Positions 51,564 to 62,859 are shown, numbered from the stretch's first letter. The stretch is 64,000 nucleotides of DNA from Ramlibacter paludis (GCF_022012305.1 NZ_JAKLTM010000004.1:372001-436000); one strand, 5' to 3'. Translations and numbers: made by a program. The notes: generated from the letters alone by a model not told the origin.

Positions 51564-53378
51564 TCACTCCGGATTCGCCGCGTGCTCCGCAAACCACTCC
51601 GTCGCCGACAACATCACCTCGTGGTGCCCGCGGCCGGCGGGAATCATGGGAAAGCAGTTCTCCTGCGCCGCGACGACGGCATCGAGGAAGAACGGCCCGT
51701 CATGCAACAGGCATTCCGCCAGCGCCTCTTCCAGCTCCTCGCGCCGCTCGACCCGCCGCGCGCCCCAGCCGAAGGCCTTGGCCAGCGCGACGAAATCCGG
51801 CAGCGCCTCGTTCCAGCTGTGGCTCAGGCGGTTGCCGTGATTGAGCTGCTGCCACTGCCGCACCATGCCCATGTAGCCGTTGTTGGCGAGCACGACCTTC
51901 ACCGGCGCCTTGTGCTGCCGCGCCGTCGCCAGCTCCTGGATGTTCATCAGGATCGAGGCGTCGCCGGTCACGCAGACCGTGGTCGCTTCCGGATGCGCCA
52001 CCTGCGCGCCGATCGCGGCGGGCAGGCCGTAGCCCATGGTGCCGGCGCCGCCGGAGGTGAGCCAGCGCCGCGGGGCGTCGAAGCGCAGGTACTGCGCGGC
52101 CCACATCTGGTGCTGGCCGACGTCGGTGGAGACGATCGCGTCGCGGCCGGTGAGTTGCTGCTGCAGCGAGGCCATCAGCTGCTGCGGCAGGATCACGTCG
52201 TCGCGATCGGGAAAGGCGAGGCTGTCGCGCGCACGCCAGCCGGCGATGCGGTCCCACCAGGGGGCGAGGCGTTCGGGCTCCAGGCCTTGCAGCTGCGGCT
52301 GCGCCAGCAGCGCGTTCAACACCGCCGCGCAATCGCCCACCAGCGGCGCGTCGACCTTCACCACCTTGCCGATGCTGGAGGCGTCGATGTCGATGTGGAC
52401 CTTGCGCGCGTTCGGACAGAAGCTGGCCAGCTTGCCGGTGACGCGGTCGTCGAAGCGCGCGCCCACGCAGACCACCAGGTCGGCGTTGTGCATGGCAAGG
52501 TTGGCCTCCAGCGTGCCGTGCATGCCCAGCATGCCGAGGAAGCGGCGGTCCGACGCGGGGAAGGCGCCGAGTCCCATCAGGGTCAGGGTCGCCGGCGCAT
52601 CGAGCAGGCGCGCGAGCTCGGCGAAGGCCGCGCAAGCCGCGAGGCCCGAGTTGACCAGGCCGCCGCCGCCATAGAGCACGGGCCGCCGCGCCGTTGCCAG
52701 CAAATCGGCCGCACGCTGCAAGCTGCCCGAAGGCGGCAGCCGCGGCGTGTTGCGCAAGGGGCGCGCGGGTGGCGCGGCGGGGCCGCCGGCGGGATGCGCC
52801 AGCTGCACGTCCTTGGGCACGTCCAGCAGCACGGGGCCGGGCCGGCCGGTTGCCGCGACTTCGAGCGCGCGCCGCACGGCCGCCGCCACGTCTTCGGCCC
52901 GGCGCGCCTGGTGGTTCCACTTGGTCACCGGCCGCGACATGCCCAGCGCATCGCTTTCCTGGAAGGCGTTGGTGCCGATCACGGCGGTGCTGACCTGGCC
53001 GCTGATGCACAGCACCGGGATCGAATCGCTCATCGCATCGAGCAGCCCGGTGATGGTGTTGCCGACGCCGGGGCCGGAGGTCACCAGCACCACCCCCACG
53101 CGCCCGGTGCTGCGCGCATAGCCTTCGGCTGCGTGCACGGCGGCCTGCTCGTGGCGCACGAGGACGTGGCGCAGTGCCGGCCGGCTGTAGAGCGCATCGT
53201 AGAGCGGCAGCGCGGCGCCGCCGGGGTAGCCGAAGATCGTGGTGACGCCGCTCTCGATCAGCGTGTCGAGCAGGATCTCCGCGCCGTTGCGCGTTGCGGC
53301 GGCGGCGGCCGGCCGGGTCGGGGAGACGGCGGACGGAGCGAGGACGGCAGGGACGACGGCGGAGTGCGGAGGAGGCAT
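51564..53378 (-). CDS. Thiamine-diphosphate-dependent acetolactate synthase large-subunit-like protein
   Basis: A 604-residue enzyme condensing pyruvate (or 2-oxobutyrate) to acetolactate. The N-terminal block [36 protein letters not shown] contains the catalytic Glu of ThDP enzymes. The C-terminal [35 protein letters not shown] is the ThDP-Mg motif (GDx-NN). The first 30 residues are Ala/Pro-rich and appear dispensable. No ilvN small-subunit gene follows, so this may be a catabolic or unregulated isozyme rather than the main IlvB; the function remains inferred. Confidence 0.88.
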   Translation of the reverse strand: MPPPHSAVVPAVLAPSAVSPTRPAAAAATRNGAEILLDTLIESGVTTIFGYPGGAALPLYDALYSRPALRHVLVRHEQAAVHAAEGYARSTGRVGVVLVTSGPGVGNTITGLLDAMSDSIPVLCISGQVSTAVIGTNAFQESDALGMSRPVTKWNHQARRAEDVAAAVRRALEVAATGRPGPVLLDVPKDVQLAHPAGGPAAPPARPLRNTPRLPPSGSLQRAADLLATARRPVLYGGGGLVNSGLAACAAFAELARLLDAPATLTLMGLGAFPASDRRFLGMLGMHGTLEANLAMHNADLVVCVGARFDDRVTGKLASFCPNARKVHIDIDASSIGKVVKVDAPLVGDCAAVLNALLAQPQLQGLEPERLAPWWDRIAGWRARDSLAFPDRDDVILPQQLMASLQQQLTGRDAIVSTDVGQHQMWAAQYLRFDAPRRWLTSGGAGTMGYGLPAAIGAQVAHPEATTVCVTGDASILMNIQELATARQHKAPVKVVLANNGYMGMVRQWQQLNHGNRLSHSWNEALPDFVALAKAFGWGARRVERREELEEALAECLLHDGPFFLDAVVAAQENCFPMIPAGRGHHEVMLSATEWFAEHAANPE

Positions 53379-53534
53379 GCCGGAAGTATCCGGGCGAAGC
53401 GCCGGAAGAACCAGCCGTCTTTCGGGGGATTCCCGGGAATCCGCAGCAAATCCTTCCACTCGACCACGGGAGTCCTGGAAATGCTTGCCGCCGCGAACCA
53501 TACTGGACGCGGCGCAGCAGCCAAGGAGTCCGCC

Positions 53535-53837
53535 ATGTGCTACGGGATTCGTGCCTTGCAGGCTGGACCGGGCCGCGACAGCAGCTCGCAGCCCGCCTCC
53601 GGAACCGATCGCCTGCGTCCGCGCCTGGCCGGCGCGGCCGCGGCCGTGCTCGTGGCGGGCTTCGCCACCGCGGCGCTGCTCACGCCGTCACCGCGGCCCG
53701 CTGCAGCCGTCGAGAAGGTGCCGGCCGTGCCGGTGGCGCCGGTGGTCGAGCAGACGTCGCTGGGTGTCGACGATGGCGTGCCGACCGCGCTGAACGAGGT
53801 CAAGCGCAGCAGCGGCGAATGCCACCACGGCTTGTGA
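53535..53837 (+). CDS. Small membrane-anchored hypothetical protein (100 aa)
   Basis: Residues 33-52 form one hydrophobic segment ([20 protein letters not shown]). The Pro/Val-rich part after it probably lies in the periplasm ([20 protein letters not shown]). The start is fixed by AAGGAG at 53523-53528, 6 bases before the ATG. A longer frame extends upstream without support. There are Cys residues near both ends. No family recognised. Confidence 0.6.
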   Translation: MCYGIRALQAGPGRDSSSQPASGTDRLRPRLAGAAAAVLVAGFATAALLTPSPRPAAAVEKVPAVPVAPVVEQTSLGVDDGVPTALNEVKRSSGECHHGL

Positions 53838-53840
53838 CCC

Positions 53841-55025
53841 TCAGGCGCGCTCGAAGATCGCCGCGATGCCCTGCCCGCCGCCGATGCACATCGTGACCAG
53901 CGCATAGCGACCGCCGGTGCGCTGCAGCTCGTAGAGCGCCTTGGTCGCGATGATCGCGCCGGTGGCGCCGACCGGATGGCCCAGCGAAATGCCGGAGCCG
54001 TTCGGGTTCACCTTGGCCGGATCGAGGTCCAGCTTGCGCGTGACCGCGCAGGCCTGCGCCGCGAAGGCTTCGTTCGACTCGATCACGTCCATCTGCGACG
54101 CCTTCAGCCCCGCGCGCTTGAGCGCCAGCTGCGTGGCCGGCACAGGGCCGAGGCCCATCAGCGTCGGGTCGACTCCGGCATGGGCGTAGCTCACCAGGCG
54201 CGCCATCGGCTTCAGCCCGCGTGACCTCACCGCCTCGCCGCTCGCCAGCACCAGGGCGCCGGCGCCGTCGTTGATGCCGGAGGCATTGCCCGCGGTAACG
54301 GTGCCGTCCTTCTTGAAGGCGGGCTTCATCTTGGCCAGCTGCTCGAGCGACGCGTCCGCGCGCACGTGTTCGTCGGTGTCGAACAGCACCGTGCCCTTGC
54401 GGGTGGCGATCTCCACCGGGACGATCTGCGACTTGAAGCGGCCTTCGGCGATCGCCTGCGTGGCGCGGCGGTGGCTTTCCAGCGCCACCTGGTCCTGCAT
54501 CTCGCGGCTGATGCCTTCGGCTTCGGCCACGTTCTCCGCCGTGATGCCCATGTGGATGCGGTGGAAGGGATCGTGCAGGATGGCCAGCATGTAGTCGATG
54601 GCCTGCACGTCGCCCATGCGGGCGCCCCAGCGCGCGCCGTTCATGAAGTAAGGCCCGCGGCTCATGCTTTCGGCGCCGCCGCCGATCGCGAACTCCGCCT
54701 CGCCCAGCAGCAGCGTCTGCGCCGCCGACACCACGGCCTGCAGGCCGGAGCCGCACAGGCGGTTGACGTTGAAGGCCGGCGTTTCCTTGGGCAGGCCGGC
54801 CTGGATGGCGGCCACGCGCGACAGGTAGGCGTCGCGCGGTTCGGTCGGGATCACGTTGCCCAGCACCACGTGGCCGATGTCGGCGGCGGCGACGCCGCTG
54901 CGGCTCAGCGCTTCCTTGACGGCGGTCGTGGCGAGCTGGGAGAGCGGGACGTCCTTGAGCGTGCCGCCGAAGGTGCCGATGGCGGTGCGTGCGGCGGAGA
55001 GGACGAAGACTTCGGCTTGGGCCAT
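53841..55025 (-). CDS. Acetyl-CoA acetyltransferase / beta-ketothiolase (BktB-like)
   Basis: A 394-residue thiolase that condenses acetyl-CoA or cleaves 3-ketoacyl-CoA. The nucleophilic Cys is in [20 protein letters not shown] near residue 90. [12 protein letters not shown] and the final [16 protein letters not shown] and [13 protein letters not shown] carry the His and second Cys. It aligns by eye with the BktB thiolase of Cupriavidus necator over most of its length, so it may supply 3-hydroxyacyl-CoA for polyhydroxyalkanoate synthesis. AAAGGAAT precedes the ATG. Confidence 0.94.
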   Translation of the reverse strand: MAQAEVFVLSAARTAIGTFGGTLKDVPLSQLATTAVKEALSRSGVAAADIGHVVLGNVIPTEPRDAYLSRVAAIQAGLPKETPAFNVNRLCGSGLQAVVSAAQTLLLGEAEFAIGGGAESMSRGPYFMNGARWGARMGDVQAIDYMLAILHDPFHRIHMGITAENVAEAEGISREMQDQVALESHRRATQAIAEGRFKSQIVPVEIATRKGTVLFDTDEHVRADASLEQLAKMKPAFKKDGTVTAGNASGINDGAGALVLASGEAVRSRGLKPMARLVSYAHAGVDPTLMGLGPVPATQLALKRAGLKASQMDVIESNEAFAAQACAVTRKLDLDPAKVNPNGSGISLGHPVGATGAIIATKALYELQRTGGRYALVTMCIGGGQGIAAIFERA

Positions 55026-55211
55026 GGCATTCCTTTCGATGACGATGCCCGATGGTAAGGCGAAGGCCTTGCCGCGCGCCCCTCGCCATGGGGGGGCGGC
55101 CCCGGCCGGGACACCACATGAGTATCATGCGGGACGGATTGCCAGGCAGTCTGGCGCCCAGCGAAGGAGTGGCCTGATCTTCCTGCCCCCCAATCCCTTG
55201 AAAGTCGATTG

Positions 55212-56546
55212 ATGTTCCAGCGAAGGCGGTTGGCGATAGGCGTAGGCGCGGGCCTGGCGATCGGCTTCCTGGCGCTGATCCTGATCGTGGGCACCACGAT
55301 CTGGCTGGTCGAACGCGGCAACAGCCTGTTCGAGCAATCGGCCTTGCAGCGCACGATCCGCATCGTCGCGGTCGACCTGCGCGATCACTTGCGCACCGCG
55401 GAGTCGAGCCAGCGCGGATTTCTGCTGACCGGCAACCAGATCTACCTGGCCCCTTACGACACGTCCAAGACGCGGGCACGGCAGGAGCTCGACGACCTGG
55501 GCCGGATGATCGCGCCGGATGCCCCCAACCGGGCCATGCTGCCCAGGTTGTCGGAAGCAGTGGCCGAAAAGATTGCCGAGATGGACTCCACCATCGCGCT
55601 GAAGAATGCCGGTCGCGATGCCGAAGCCATGGCCGTGCTCCAGCGCAATCGCGGCAAGACGCTGATGGATGAGATCAATGTCTTCCTCTATGGGGCGATC
55701 CTGATCGCCGACGAGAACGCAGCGCTCGCCAGCGCGGAACAGCAACGCAATGCATCGCTGCTGCGCTGGATCTCGGCGGGCTCCGCGGTGGTCATCGTCC
55801 TGGTGGTGTGGGTGGTGGCTTTCACCGTCTACCGCAACGGGCAGGACCTGAAACAGGCGCGCGACGAAGTGCGGGCCATCAACCTGACGCTGGAGGAACG
55901 CGTGAAGACCCGCACGGCCGACCTGGCGCTGGCGCGGGAACGCGCGGAAGTCCTGCTGGTCGAGGTCAATCACCGGGTGGCCAACAGCCTGCAGCTGGTG
56001 TCGGTGCTGGTGCGGATGCAGATGCGTTCCGTCGCCGATCCGGCCGCCAAGGATGCCCTGGCCCAGACGCAGGCGCGGATCAACGCCATCTCGCTGATCC
56101 ACAAGAGCCTCTACACCTCGGGCGACGTGAGCAACGTGGCCCTGGACGATTACCTGGGCGCCATGCTGGGCAATCTGGAAACGGCTATGAAGAAGGACGG
56201 CCATACCGCGATCCTGAAGTGCTACCTGGAGCCGGTGTCGCTGCGCACGGACGCCAGCGTCAGCCTGGGCGTGGCGGTGCAGGAACTGGTGACCAACGCC
56301 TTCAAATATGCCTATCCCGACGACCAGCCCGGCGAGGTGCGGGTGCGGCTGACGCGGCTGGGGGAGGGCAAAGCCGAGCTCACGGTCGAGGATGACGGCG
56401 TCGGGATCGCGCCCAATGCCAAGCATACGGGCACGGGGCTGGGCAGCAAGATCATCCAGACGATGGCGGCGGCGCTGCAGACCCAGGTGGAATACATTAG
56501 CCGCGGCCGGGGTACGGCGGCGCGGCTGGTGCTGACGACGGCTTGA
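55212..56546 (+). CDS. CHASE3-domain sensor histidine kinase (HisKA_2 type)
   Basis: A 444-residue inner-membrane sensor. TM1 is residues about 8-33. The periplasmic CHASE3 domain follows (RTAESSQRGFLLTGNQIYLAPYD near 61-83). TM2 is about 184-207. The cytoplasmic dimerisation region has LLVEVNHRVANSLQLVSVLV with phosphoacceptor His254, typical of the HisKA_2/HWE group. HATPase boxes follow: VQELVTNAFKYAYPD (N box), VEDDGVGI and GTGLGSKII. It is the first of three + strand genes with a binding protein and a receiver. A TTG one codon earlier is also in frame. Confidence 0.93.
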   Translation: MFQRRRLAIGVGAGLAIGFLALILIVGTTIWLVERGNSLFEQSALQRTIRIVAVDLRDHLRTAESSQRGFLLTGNQIYLAPYDTSKTRARQELDDLGRMIAPDAPNRAMLPRLSEAVAEKIAEMDSTIALKNAGRDAEAMAVLQRNRGKTLMDEINVFLYGAILIADENAALASAEQQRNASLLRWISAGSAVVIVLVVWVVAFTVYRNGQDLKQARDEVRAINLTLEERVKTRTADLALARERAEVLLVEVNHRVANSLQLVSVLVRMQMRSVADPAAKDALAQTQARINAISLIHKSLYTSGDVSNVALDDYLGAMLGNLETAMKKDGHTAILKCYLEPVSLRTDASVSLGVAVQELVTNAFKYAYPDDQPGEVRVRLTRLGEGKAELTVEDDGVGIAPNAKHTGTGLGSKIIQTMAAALQTQVEYISRGRGTAARLVLTTA

Positions 56547-56556
56547 TGGCATTGCG

Positions 56557-57672
56557 ATGAAACTTCGACTGTGTGCGGTGGCTTCCCTGGTGTGTCTCAG
56601 CGGCGCTTCGCTTGCCGCCGGCGAAGGCCTGACCGTGCCGGTCAAGCTGCCTGCCTACGATGCGGCACGGGCTTCCTGCCGGGCGCCCACCGGTTTGCAG
56701 AAGAAGCTGGTCTTCGTGCAGGACAACCGGCGCGAGTTCATGCAGGGCGCGGGACGCGGGCTCGAAGCGGCGGCGCGGGCGCGCGGCCTCGCCTATGACG
56801 TTGCCTTTGCCAACAACGATGCCGCGCTGATGATCAAGCAGGTGGACGGCATCGCCACCGACCGGACGGGGGCGATCGTGGTGGCGCCCATCGATCCACC
56901 GTCGCTCGCTCCGGCGCTGAAAAAGGTCCTGGGCGCCGGCGCCTATGTGGGTGCGGTCGTGCCGCCGCCGGCGACGACGGTGCTGAACGCGCCGCAGTAC
57001 CTGACCGGCAAGGTCCTGGCGGATGCGGCGGCAAGTTACATCAACACGCGGCTGGGCGGCAAAGCCAAGGTGGTGCTGCTGACGCACGACAGCCTGCAAT
57101 TCCTGGCGCCGCGTTTCACCGCCATGCGCGATACGCTGCGGACCCTGCCGGGCGTGACGATCGTGGCCGACATTTCTCCCGCCACCGTCGACAAGGAGGG
57201 CGGACATCGCACGATGAAGACGATCCTGCTCGCGCAACCGAACATCGACGTGGTGCTCGGCGCGGACACGGTGGTGCTGGGAGCACTGGCGGCGTTGCGC
57301 GAAGCGGGCAAGGCGCGGGCGGACCAGTTCCTGGGCGGCATCGACGGCGAGCAGGAAGCGGTCGCCGAAATCAAGAAAGGCGGCAGCCCCTACAAGGCGA
57401 GCATCAGCCTGGCCTCCTCCATCTTCGGCTATGCGATGGGCCAGCAGGCGGCCGATTGGCTGGAGGGAAAGTCGATCCCGCAGGCCATGGACATCCTGCC
57501 CAAGGCGCTCACCAGCAGCAACATCGCGGACTACGAGCGCGACACGGCCAACCCCGGCGCGGTATATGCCGATCCGGCGCGGCGCGCGGCCTACCTGAAG
57601 ATGTACGGCAATATCTGCTTCGATACGCGCGACAACTACATCAACTTCCCCTGGTCGTCGGAGACCAAATAG
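56557..57672 (+). CDS. Periplasmic sugar-type substrate-binding protein
   Basis: A 371-residue type-I periplasmic binding protein (Peripla_BP_4-like). A Sec signal is residues 1-21. QKKLVFVQDNRREFMQGAGRGLEAAARARG opens the fold. TGAIVVAPIDPPSLAPALKKVLGAGAYVG is the hinge region, and DVVLGADTVVLGALAALREAGKAR and FLGGIDGEQEAVAEIKKGG are the second lobe. No ABC permease lies nearby. It starts 10 bases after the kinase gene and 16 before the receiver gene, which suggests a sensory rather than transport role. Two Cys (about 46 and 359) could form a disulfide. Confidence 0.88.
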   Translation: MKLRLCAVASLVCLSGASLAAGEGLTVPVKLPAYDAARASCRAPTGLQKKLVFVQDNRREFMQGAGRGLEAAARARGLAYDVAFANNDAALMIKQVDGIATDRTGAIVVAPIDPPSLAPALKKVLGAGAYVGAVVPPPATTVLNAPQYLTGKVLADAAASYINTRLGGKAKVVLLTHDSLQFLAPRFTAMRDTLRTLPGVTIVADISPATVDKEGGHRTMKTILLAQPNIDVVLGADTVVLGALAALREAGKARADQFLGGIDGEQEAVAEIKKGGSPYKASISLASSIFGYAMGQQAADWLEGKSIPQAMDILPKALTSSNIADYERDTANPGAVYADPARRAAYLKMYGNICFDTRDNYINFPWSSETK

Positions 57673-57688
57673 GTCCACCAGGCCAGCC

Positions 57689-58051
57689 ATGACCGCCAAC
57701 CCTTTCGTCATCCTCTACGTCGAAGACAACGAGTACATCCGCGAGTCCTTCGCCGAGCTGCTCGCCACGCCGGAGCGCCTGATCGTGGGTGTGGCGGACG
57801 GCGCGGCCGCGCGCGCGGCGCTGCAGGCGCAGACCGTGAACCTGCTGCTGACCGACGTCAACCTGCCCGACGGCTCGGGCCTGGACGTCGCGCGCGACGC
57901 CCTTCGGCAGAACCCGGGGCTGCCGGTGATCGTCTGCTCCGGGCATGACTTGCGGGAAGCCGTCCGCTCGCTCGGCCCGACCGCGCATGCGCTGCGGAAG
58001 CCCGTCGACCTGGACGAACTCGAGGCGCTGGTCGAGCGCCTCGCGCAGTAA
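57689..58051 (+). CDS. Receiver-only response regulator
   Basis: A 120-residue CheY-like receiver with no output domain. Acidic pair VEDN is at 11-14, the phosphoacceptor Asp56 is in LLLTDVNLPDGSGLD, and VIVCSGHDLREA and ALRKPVDLDELEALV supply the Thr/Ser and Lys (near 105). It probably receives phosphate from the kinase encoded upstream. The output must be through another protein. A bidirectional terminator follows 17 bases later. Confidence 0.93.
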   Translation: MTANPFVILYVEDNEYIRESFAELLATPERLIVGVADGAAARAALQAQTVNLLLTDVNLPDGSGLDVARDALRQNPGLPVIVCSGHDLREAVRSLGPTAHALRKPVDLDELEALVERLAQ

Positions 58052-58067
58052 GCGATCCGGAAAAGAA

Positions 58068-58093
58068 AAAAGGCCCGACGCATCGGGCCTTTT
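58068..58093. terminator. Bidirectional Rho-independent terminator
   Basis: An 11-bp perfect stem AAAAGGCCCGA (58068-58078) with TCGGGCCTTTT (58083-58093) around a 4-base loop. It carries A- and T-tracts on both sides and ends both the receiver gene (+) and the tRNA cluster (-). Confidence 0.9.
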
Positions 58094-58101
58094 GAAAATG
58101 T

Positions 58102-58178
58102 TGGCGGAGTGGACGGGACTCGAACCCGCGACCCCCGGCGTGACAGGCCGGTATTCTAACCAACTGAACTACCACTCC
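58102..58178 (-). tRNA. tRNA-Asp (GTC), copy 1
   Basis: 77-nt cloverleaf on the - strand with the 3' CCA encoded. Acceptor GGAGTGG pairs with CCACTCC. The anticodon loop is CTGTCAC with anticodon GTC. The T-arm GGGTTCGAGTCCC is canonical. Last gene of the downstream triplet. Confidence 0.97.
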
Positions 58179-58221
58179 ACTCGCCAGCCAGGCTGGCGAT
58201 TTTCGAATTTGCCAGTAGAAC

Positions 58222-58297
58222 TGGCGACCCTACGGGGATTCGAACCCCGGTACTCACCGTGAAAGGGTGATGTCCTAGGCCTCTAGACGATAGGGTC
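58222..58297 (-). tRNA. tRNA-Glu (TTC), copy 1
   Basis: 76-nt cloverleaf with encoded CCA. The anticodon arm TCACC-CTTTCAC-GGTGA has anticodon TTC, and the T-arm GGGGTTCGAATCCCC is canonical. It differs from copy 2 by a paired change in the anticodon stem. Confidence 0.97.
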
Positions 58298-58305
58298 GGA
58301 CCTAT

Positions 58306-58381
<76 letters not shown>

Positions 58382-58393
58382 GAAACTCTCTGA

Positions 58394-58421
58394 AAACAAA
58401 CACGGGCCTGGGGGGCCCGTG
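58394..58421 (-). terminator. Terminator-like hairpin between the two tRNA triplets
   Basis: CACGGGCC (58401-58408) pairs with GGCCCGTG (58414-58421), an 8-bp stem. On the - strand it is followed by TTTGTTTTC. It could reduce read-through from the upstream triplet into the downstream one. Confidence 0.6.
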
Positions 58422-58438
58422 CTTTCGCGACTACTAGC

Positions 58439-58515
58439 TGGCGGAGTGGACGGGACTCGAACCCGCGACCCCCGGCGTGACAGGCCGGTATTCTAACCAA
58501 CTGAACTACCACTCC
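58439..58515 (-). tRNA. tRNA-Asp (GTC), copy 2
   Basis: 77-nt cloverleaf with encoded CCA. The sequence over the gene is the same as copy 1 (anticodon GTC), showing recent duplication or gene conversion of the triplet. Confidence 0.97.
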
Positions 58516-58530
58516 AAATGCCAAGCAACT

Positions 58531-58606
58531 TGGCGACCCTACGGGGATTCGAACCCCGGTACTTACCGTGAAAGGGTAATGTCCTAGGCCTCTAGACGAT
58601 AGGGTC
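58531..58606 (-). tRNA. tRNA-Glu (TTC), copy 2
   Basis: 76-nt cloverleaf with encoded CCA and anticodon TTC. The anticodon arm is TTACC-CTTTCAC-GGTAA: one C-G pair in copy 1 is T-A here, a compensatory double change. The remaining sequence agrees with copy 1. Confidence 0.97.
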
Positions 58607-58645
58607 AAAACCTTGGAACGTCCTTGCGGACTACCTTCGACACTT

Positions 58646-58721
<76 letters not shown>

Positions 58722-58740
58722 GTCTGGTGTCGAGCCTCGC

Positions 58741-58746
58741 ATTATA
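58741..58746 (-). promoter_or_regulatory. Perfect TATAAT box of the tRNA operon promoter
   Basis: On the - strand TATAAT is followed by GCGAGGC, a GC-rich discriminator typical of stringently controlled stable-RNA promoters. It lies 19 bases before the first tRNA-Ala and 9 bases after the gltX stop. No strong -35 hexamer is evident at 17 bases, so the assignment rests mainly on the -10. Confidence 0.6.
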
Positions 58747-58755
58747 TGGTGTTTT

Positions 58756-60138
58756 TCAAGCCTTCCGCAGCCGCTCGACCACAACTTCGCGCCGGCTTGC
58801 CGCCAGCACCGCGTCCAGCGACGGCGTCTGCGCCGTGCCCATCACCAGCACGCGCACCGGCATGGCCAGCTGCGGCATCTTCAGGCCGGTGGCGCGCAGC
58901 ACGTCCTTGATGGCCTCGCCGATCGCCTCTTTCGTCCACTCGTTGGTTTCCAGCGTCTTGGCCAGCATGCTGATCGCCGGGCGCACGCCATCGGTGATGT
59001 GCTTGGCCGCCTCGTCCGCATTGGGCGTGACGTCGGCGTAGAAGCGCTGCGCCCAGTCGGCCAGCACCAGCAGCGTGTCGCAACGGTCCTTGACCAGGCC
59101 GCAGATCACCGGCAGCCGCGCATCGGGTTCCACGCCGCGCTGGCGCAGCAGCGGCTCGACCAGCTGCGCCAGCGCCGCGTCGTCCATCGCCTTCATGTGC
59201 TGGCTGTTCACCCAGCGCAGCTTGGCGTCGTCGAACTGCGCCGCGCTCTTGCCCAGGTGGTCCAGGTTGAACCACTGCAGGAACTGCTCGCGGCTGAAGA
59301 TCTCGTCGTCGCCGTGCGACCAGCCCAGGCGCGCCAGGTAGTTCACCACGGCGTCGGCCAGGTAGCCCTCGTCGCGGTAGCCCGTGACCGGCTTGGCGCC
59401 GTTGCGCTTGCTCATCTTCTCGCCCTGCTCGTTCAGCACGGTGGGCAGGTGCGCGAACACCGGCGGCTCGTAGCCGAGCGCGCGGAAGATGTTGATCTGG
59501 CGCGGCGTGTTGTTCACATGGTCGTCGCCGCGGATCACGTGCGTGATCTGCATGTCGATGTCGTCCACCACCACGCAGAAGTTGTACGTGGGCGTGCCGT
59601 CCGGCCGCGCGATCACCAGGTCGTCGAGTTCGTCGTTGGCGATCTCGATGCGGCCCTTGACCTTGTCGTCCCAGGCGACCACGCCGCCGATCGGGTTCTT
59701 GAAGCGCAGCACCGGCTGCACGCCTTCGGGCACGGGCGGCAGCGTCTTGCCCGGCTCGGGGCGCCAGGTGCCGTCGTAGCGCGGCTTCTGCTTGGCGGCC
59801 ATCTGCTTCTCGCGCAGCGCGTCGAGTTCGGCCACGCTCATGTAGCAGGGATAGACCAGGCCCTTGTCCTGCATCTCCTGGACGACCGCGCGGTAGCGCT
59901 CCATGCGCTGCATTTGGTAGAACGGGCCTTCGTCGGGATCGAGGCCGAGCCACTTCATGCCTTCGAGGATGACGTCGACGGCTTCCTGCGAGGAGCGCTC
60001 GAGGTCGGTGTCTTCGATGCGCAGGATGAAGGTGCCGCCCTGCGAGCGGGCGAAGGCCCACGGATAGAGGGCGGAGCGGATGTTGCCGAGGTGGATGAAG
60101 CCGGTCGGCGAGGGGGCGAAGCGGGTTCTGACTTTCAC
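58756..60138 (-). CDS. gltX: Glutamyl-tRNA synthetase
   Basis: A 460-residue class I aminoacyl-tRNA synthetase charging tRNA-Glu with glutamate. [22 protein letters not shown] is the HIGH-type motif near residue 6, and [12 protein letters not shown] is the KMSKS motif (about 240). YTDLxR-type and DDH motifs in the connecting region ([19 protein letters not shown]) are present. It lies upstream of a cluster that encodes two tRNA-Glu genes, a plausible functional association. It is divergent from the gene at 60203. Confidence 0.97.
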   Translation of the reverse strand: MKVRTRFAPSPTGFIHLGNIRSALYPWAFARSQGGTFILRIEDTDLERSSQEAVDVILEGMKWLGLDPDEGPFYQMQRMERYRAVVQEMQDKGLVYPCYMSVAELDALREKQMAAKQKPRYDGTWRPEPGKTLPPVPEGVQPVLRFKNPIGGVVAWDDKVKGRIEIANDELDDLVIARPDGTPTYNFCVVVDDIDMQITHVIRGDDHVNNTPRQINIFRALGYEPPVFAHLPTVLNEQGEKMSKRNGAKPVTGYRDEGYLADAVVNYLARLGWSHGDDEIFSREQFLQWFNLDHLGKSAAQFDDAKLRWVNSQHMKAMDDAALAQLVEPLLRQRGVEPDARLPVICGLVKDRCDTLLVLADWAQRFYADVTPNADEAAKHITDGVRPAISMLAKTLETNEWTKEAIGEAIKDVLRATGLKMPQLAMPVRVLVMGTAQTPSLDAVLAASRREVVVERLRKA

Positions 60139-60202
60139 CGGAGGATTCTCTCACTCCGCCCGGCCCGGCGCGGCGCTGCGCCACAATGGGCCCAACCTCC
60201 CG

Positions 60203-60838
60203 ATGAAGCGCCCCCTCCTTTCGCTTGCCGTGATCCTGGCCGCGTGCCTCGCCGCAGTCCTGGGGTATCGCCTGGGGCCGGGCCGCCCGCCGAGCGAGCA
60301 GAAGGTGGAGTTGCTGGACCCCGCGCGGATCGAGGTGGTGCGCACGCCCGGAGGATTCCTCCAGGTGAGCGAACTGCGCAAGACGGAGGAATTCGGCTGG
60401 CAGACCGCGTGGGACTGTCCGCTGGTGGACTGCAGCATGCTGCCCAAGACGGTTTCGCGCGTCCGCGTGCCGGCGCACTACGTCTACCGCATTCCGCTGG
60501 CGGAGGAATGGCGGCTGCTGCCGGCCGGCGACCACTACCGGCTCACCGTGCCGCCGCTGCAACTGCAACGACCGGTGGCCTTCGATACCGATCGCATGGA
60601 GATCGTCACGTCCGAGCAAAGCGTGCTGTCGCCGGCGCCGGCGGCCAACCGCGAAAATGCCATCCGCCACCTGGGGCCGGAACTCGCGCTGCGCGGCGAG
60701 AGCCTCCCCTACCGGCAGGCGCAGTTCGCGAGCGCGCAGGAGACCGTGCGGGAGTTCGCCCGCAAGTGGATGGCGCAGCAGGGCAAGGCGCTGCAGCGGC
60801 CAGTGGAAGTGGTCTTCGACGGGCCGGCGCCGCAATAG
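60203..60838 (+). CDS. Hypothetical membrane-anchored protein (211 aa)
   Basis: An N-terminal hydrophobic helix (residues 4-22, PLLSLAVILAACLAAVLGY) anchors the protein. The periplasmic part has WDCPLVDCSMLPKTVSRVRVPAHYVYRIPL with two Cys 5 residues apart and a hydrophobic beta segment, reminiscent of DUF4230-type proteins, but the assignment is weak. The C-terminal region is helical (ETVREFARKWMAQQGKAL). A longer upstream frame overlaps the gltX start region. It converges with purF at a 10-base gap. Confidence 0.7.
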   Translation: MKRPLLSLAVILAACLAAVLGYRLGPGRPPSEQKVELLDPARIEVVRTPGGFLQVSELRKTEEFGWQTAWDCPLVDCSMLPKTVSRVRVPAHYVYRIPLAEEWRLLPAGDHYRLTVPPLQLQRPVAFDTDRMEIVTSEQSVLSPAPAANRENAIRHLGPELALRGESLPYRQAQFASAQETVREFARKWMAQQGKALQRPVEVVFDGPAPQ

Positions 60839-60848
60839 CGCGCCCGGG

Positions 60849-62357
<1,509 letters not shown>

Positions 62358-62370
62358 AAGTTCGCTTCCT

Positions 62371-62859
62371 TTACGCCGGCAGGTAGGCACCGAATTTCTC
62401 GGGCACCACCGGCTTCAAACCACGCAGGGCCGCGGTTGCGACGCCGCCCGAAACAGATTCCGTCCACCAGTCGGCCGTGCGCCAGCTCGTGAGATGCACC
62501 ACCACCGCCAGCGCCAGCACGGCCACCGTGCCACGCACCAGGCCGAACACGCCGCCCAGCGCCCGGTCCACCGGACGCAAGCCTACCGCCTCCACCAGCT
62601 TCTTCACCAGCCAGGCGACGAGGCCGCCGAGGATGAGCGAAGCGATGAACACCACCACGAAGCCGGCCGCATACCGCAGGGCCTGGCCCGCGCCGCCCAT
62701 CGGCAGCCACTGCGCGGCCGTTGCGGCGAACCACTGCGCCAGCACGAAGGCCACCAGCCAGTTCAGCACCGAGAGCACTTCGTAGACCAGCCCGCGCAGC
62801 AGCCCCAGCAGCACGGAGGCCGCGAGCACGATGATGACGGCCCAGTCGAGCGCTGCCAC
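62371..62859 (-). CDS. cvpA: CvpA family membrane protein
   Basis: A 162-residue inner-membrane protein with four hydrophobic helices (about 8-25, 28-47, 63-84, 105-125). LDWAVIIVLAASVLLGLLRGLVYEVLSVLNW is the CvpA signature. Known relatives are needed for colicin V export and envelope integrity. It starts at GTG (62859), and its start is 1 base from the stop of the SPOR gene, so it is coupled to it. The purF gene follows. Confidence 0.93.
   Translation of the reverse strand: MAALDWAVIIVLAASVLLGLLRGLVYEVLSVLNWLVAFVLAQWFAATAAQWLPMGGAGQALRYAAGFVVVFIASLILGGLVAWLVKKLVEAVGLRPVDRALGGVFGLVRGTVAVLALAVVVHLTSWRTADWWTESVSGGVATAALRGLKPVVPEKFGAYLPA

Noticed and set aside
53480-53534. Longer N-terminus for the 100-residue membrane protein
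   Set aside because: A frame extends upstream, but the AAGGAG site fixes the ATG at 53535 and the upstream residues are unlikely in composition.
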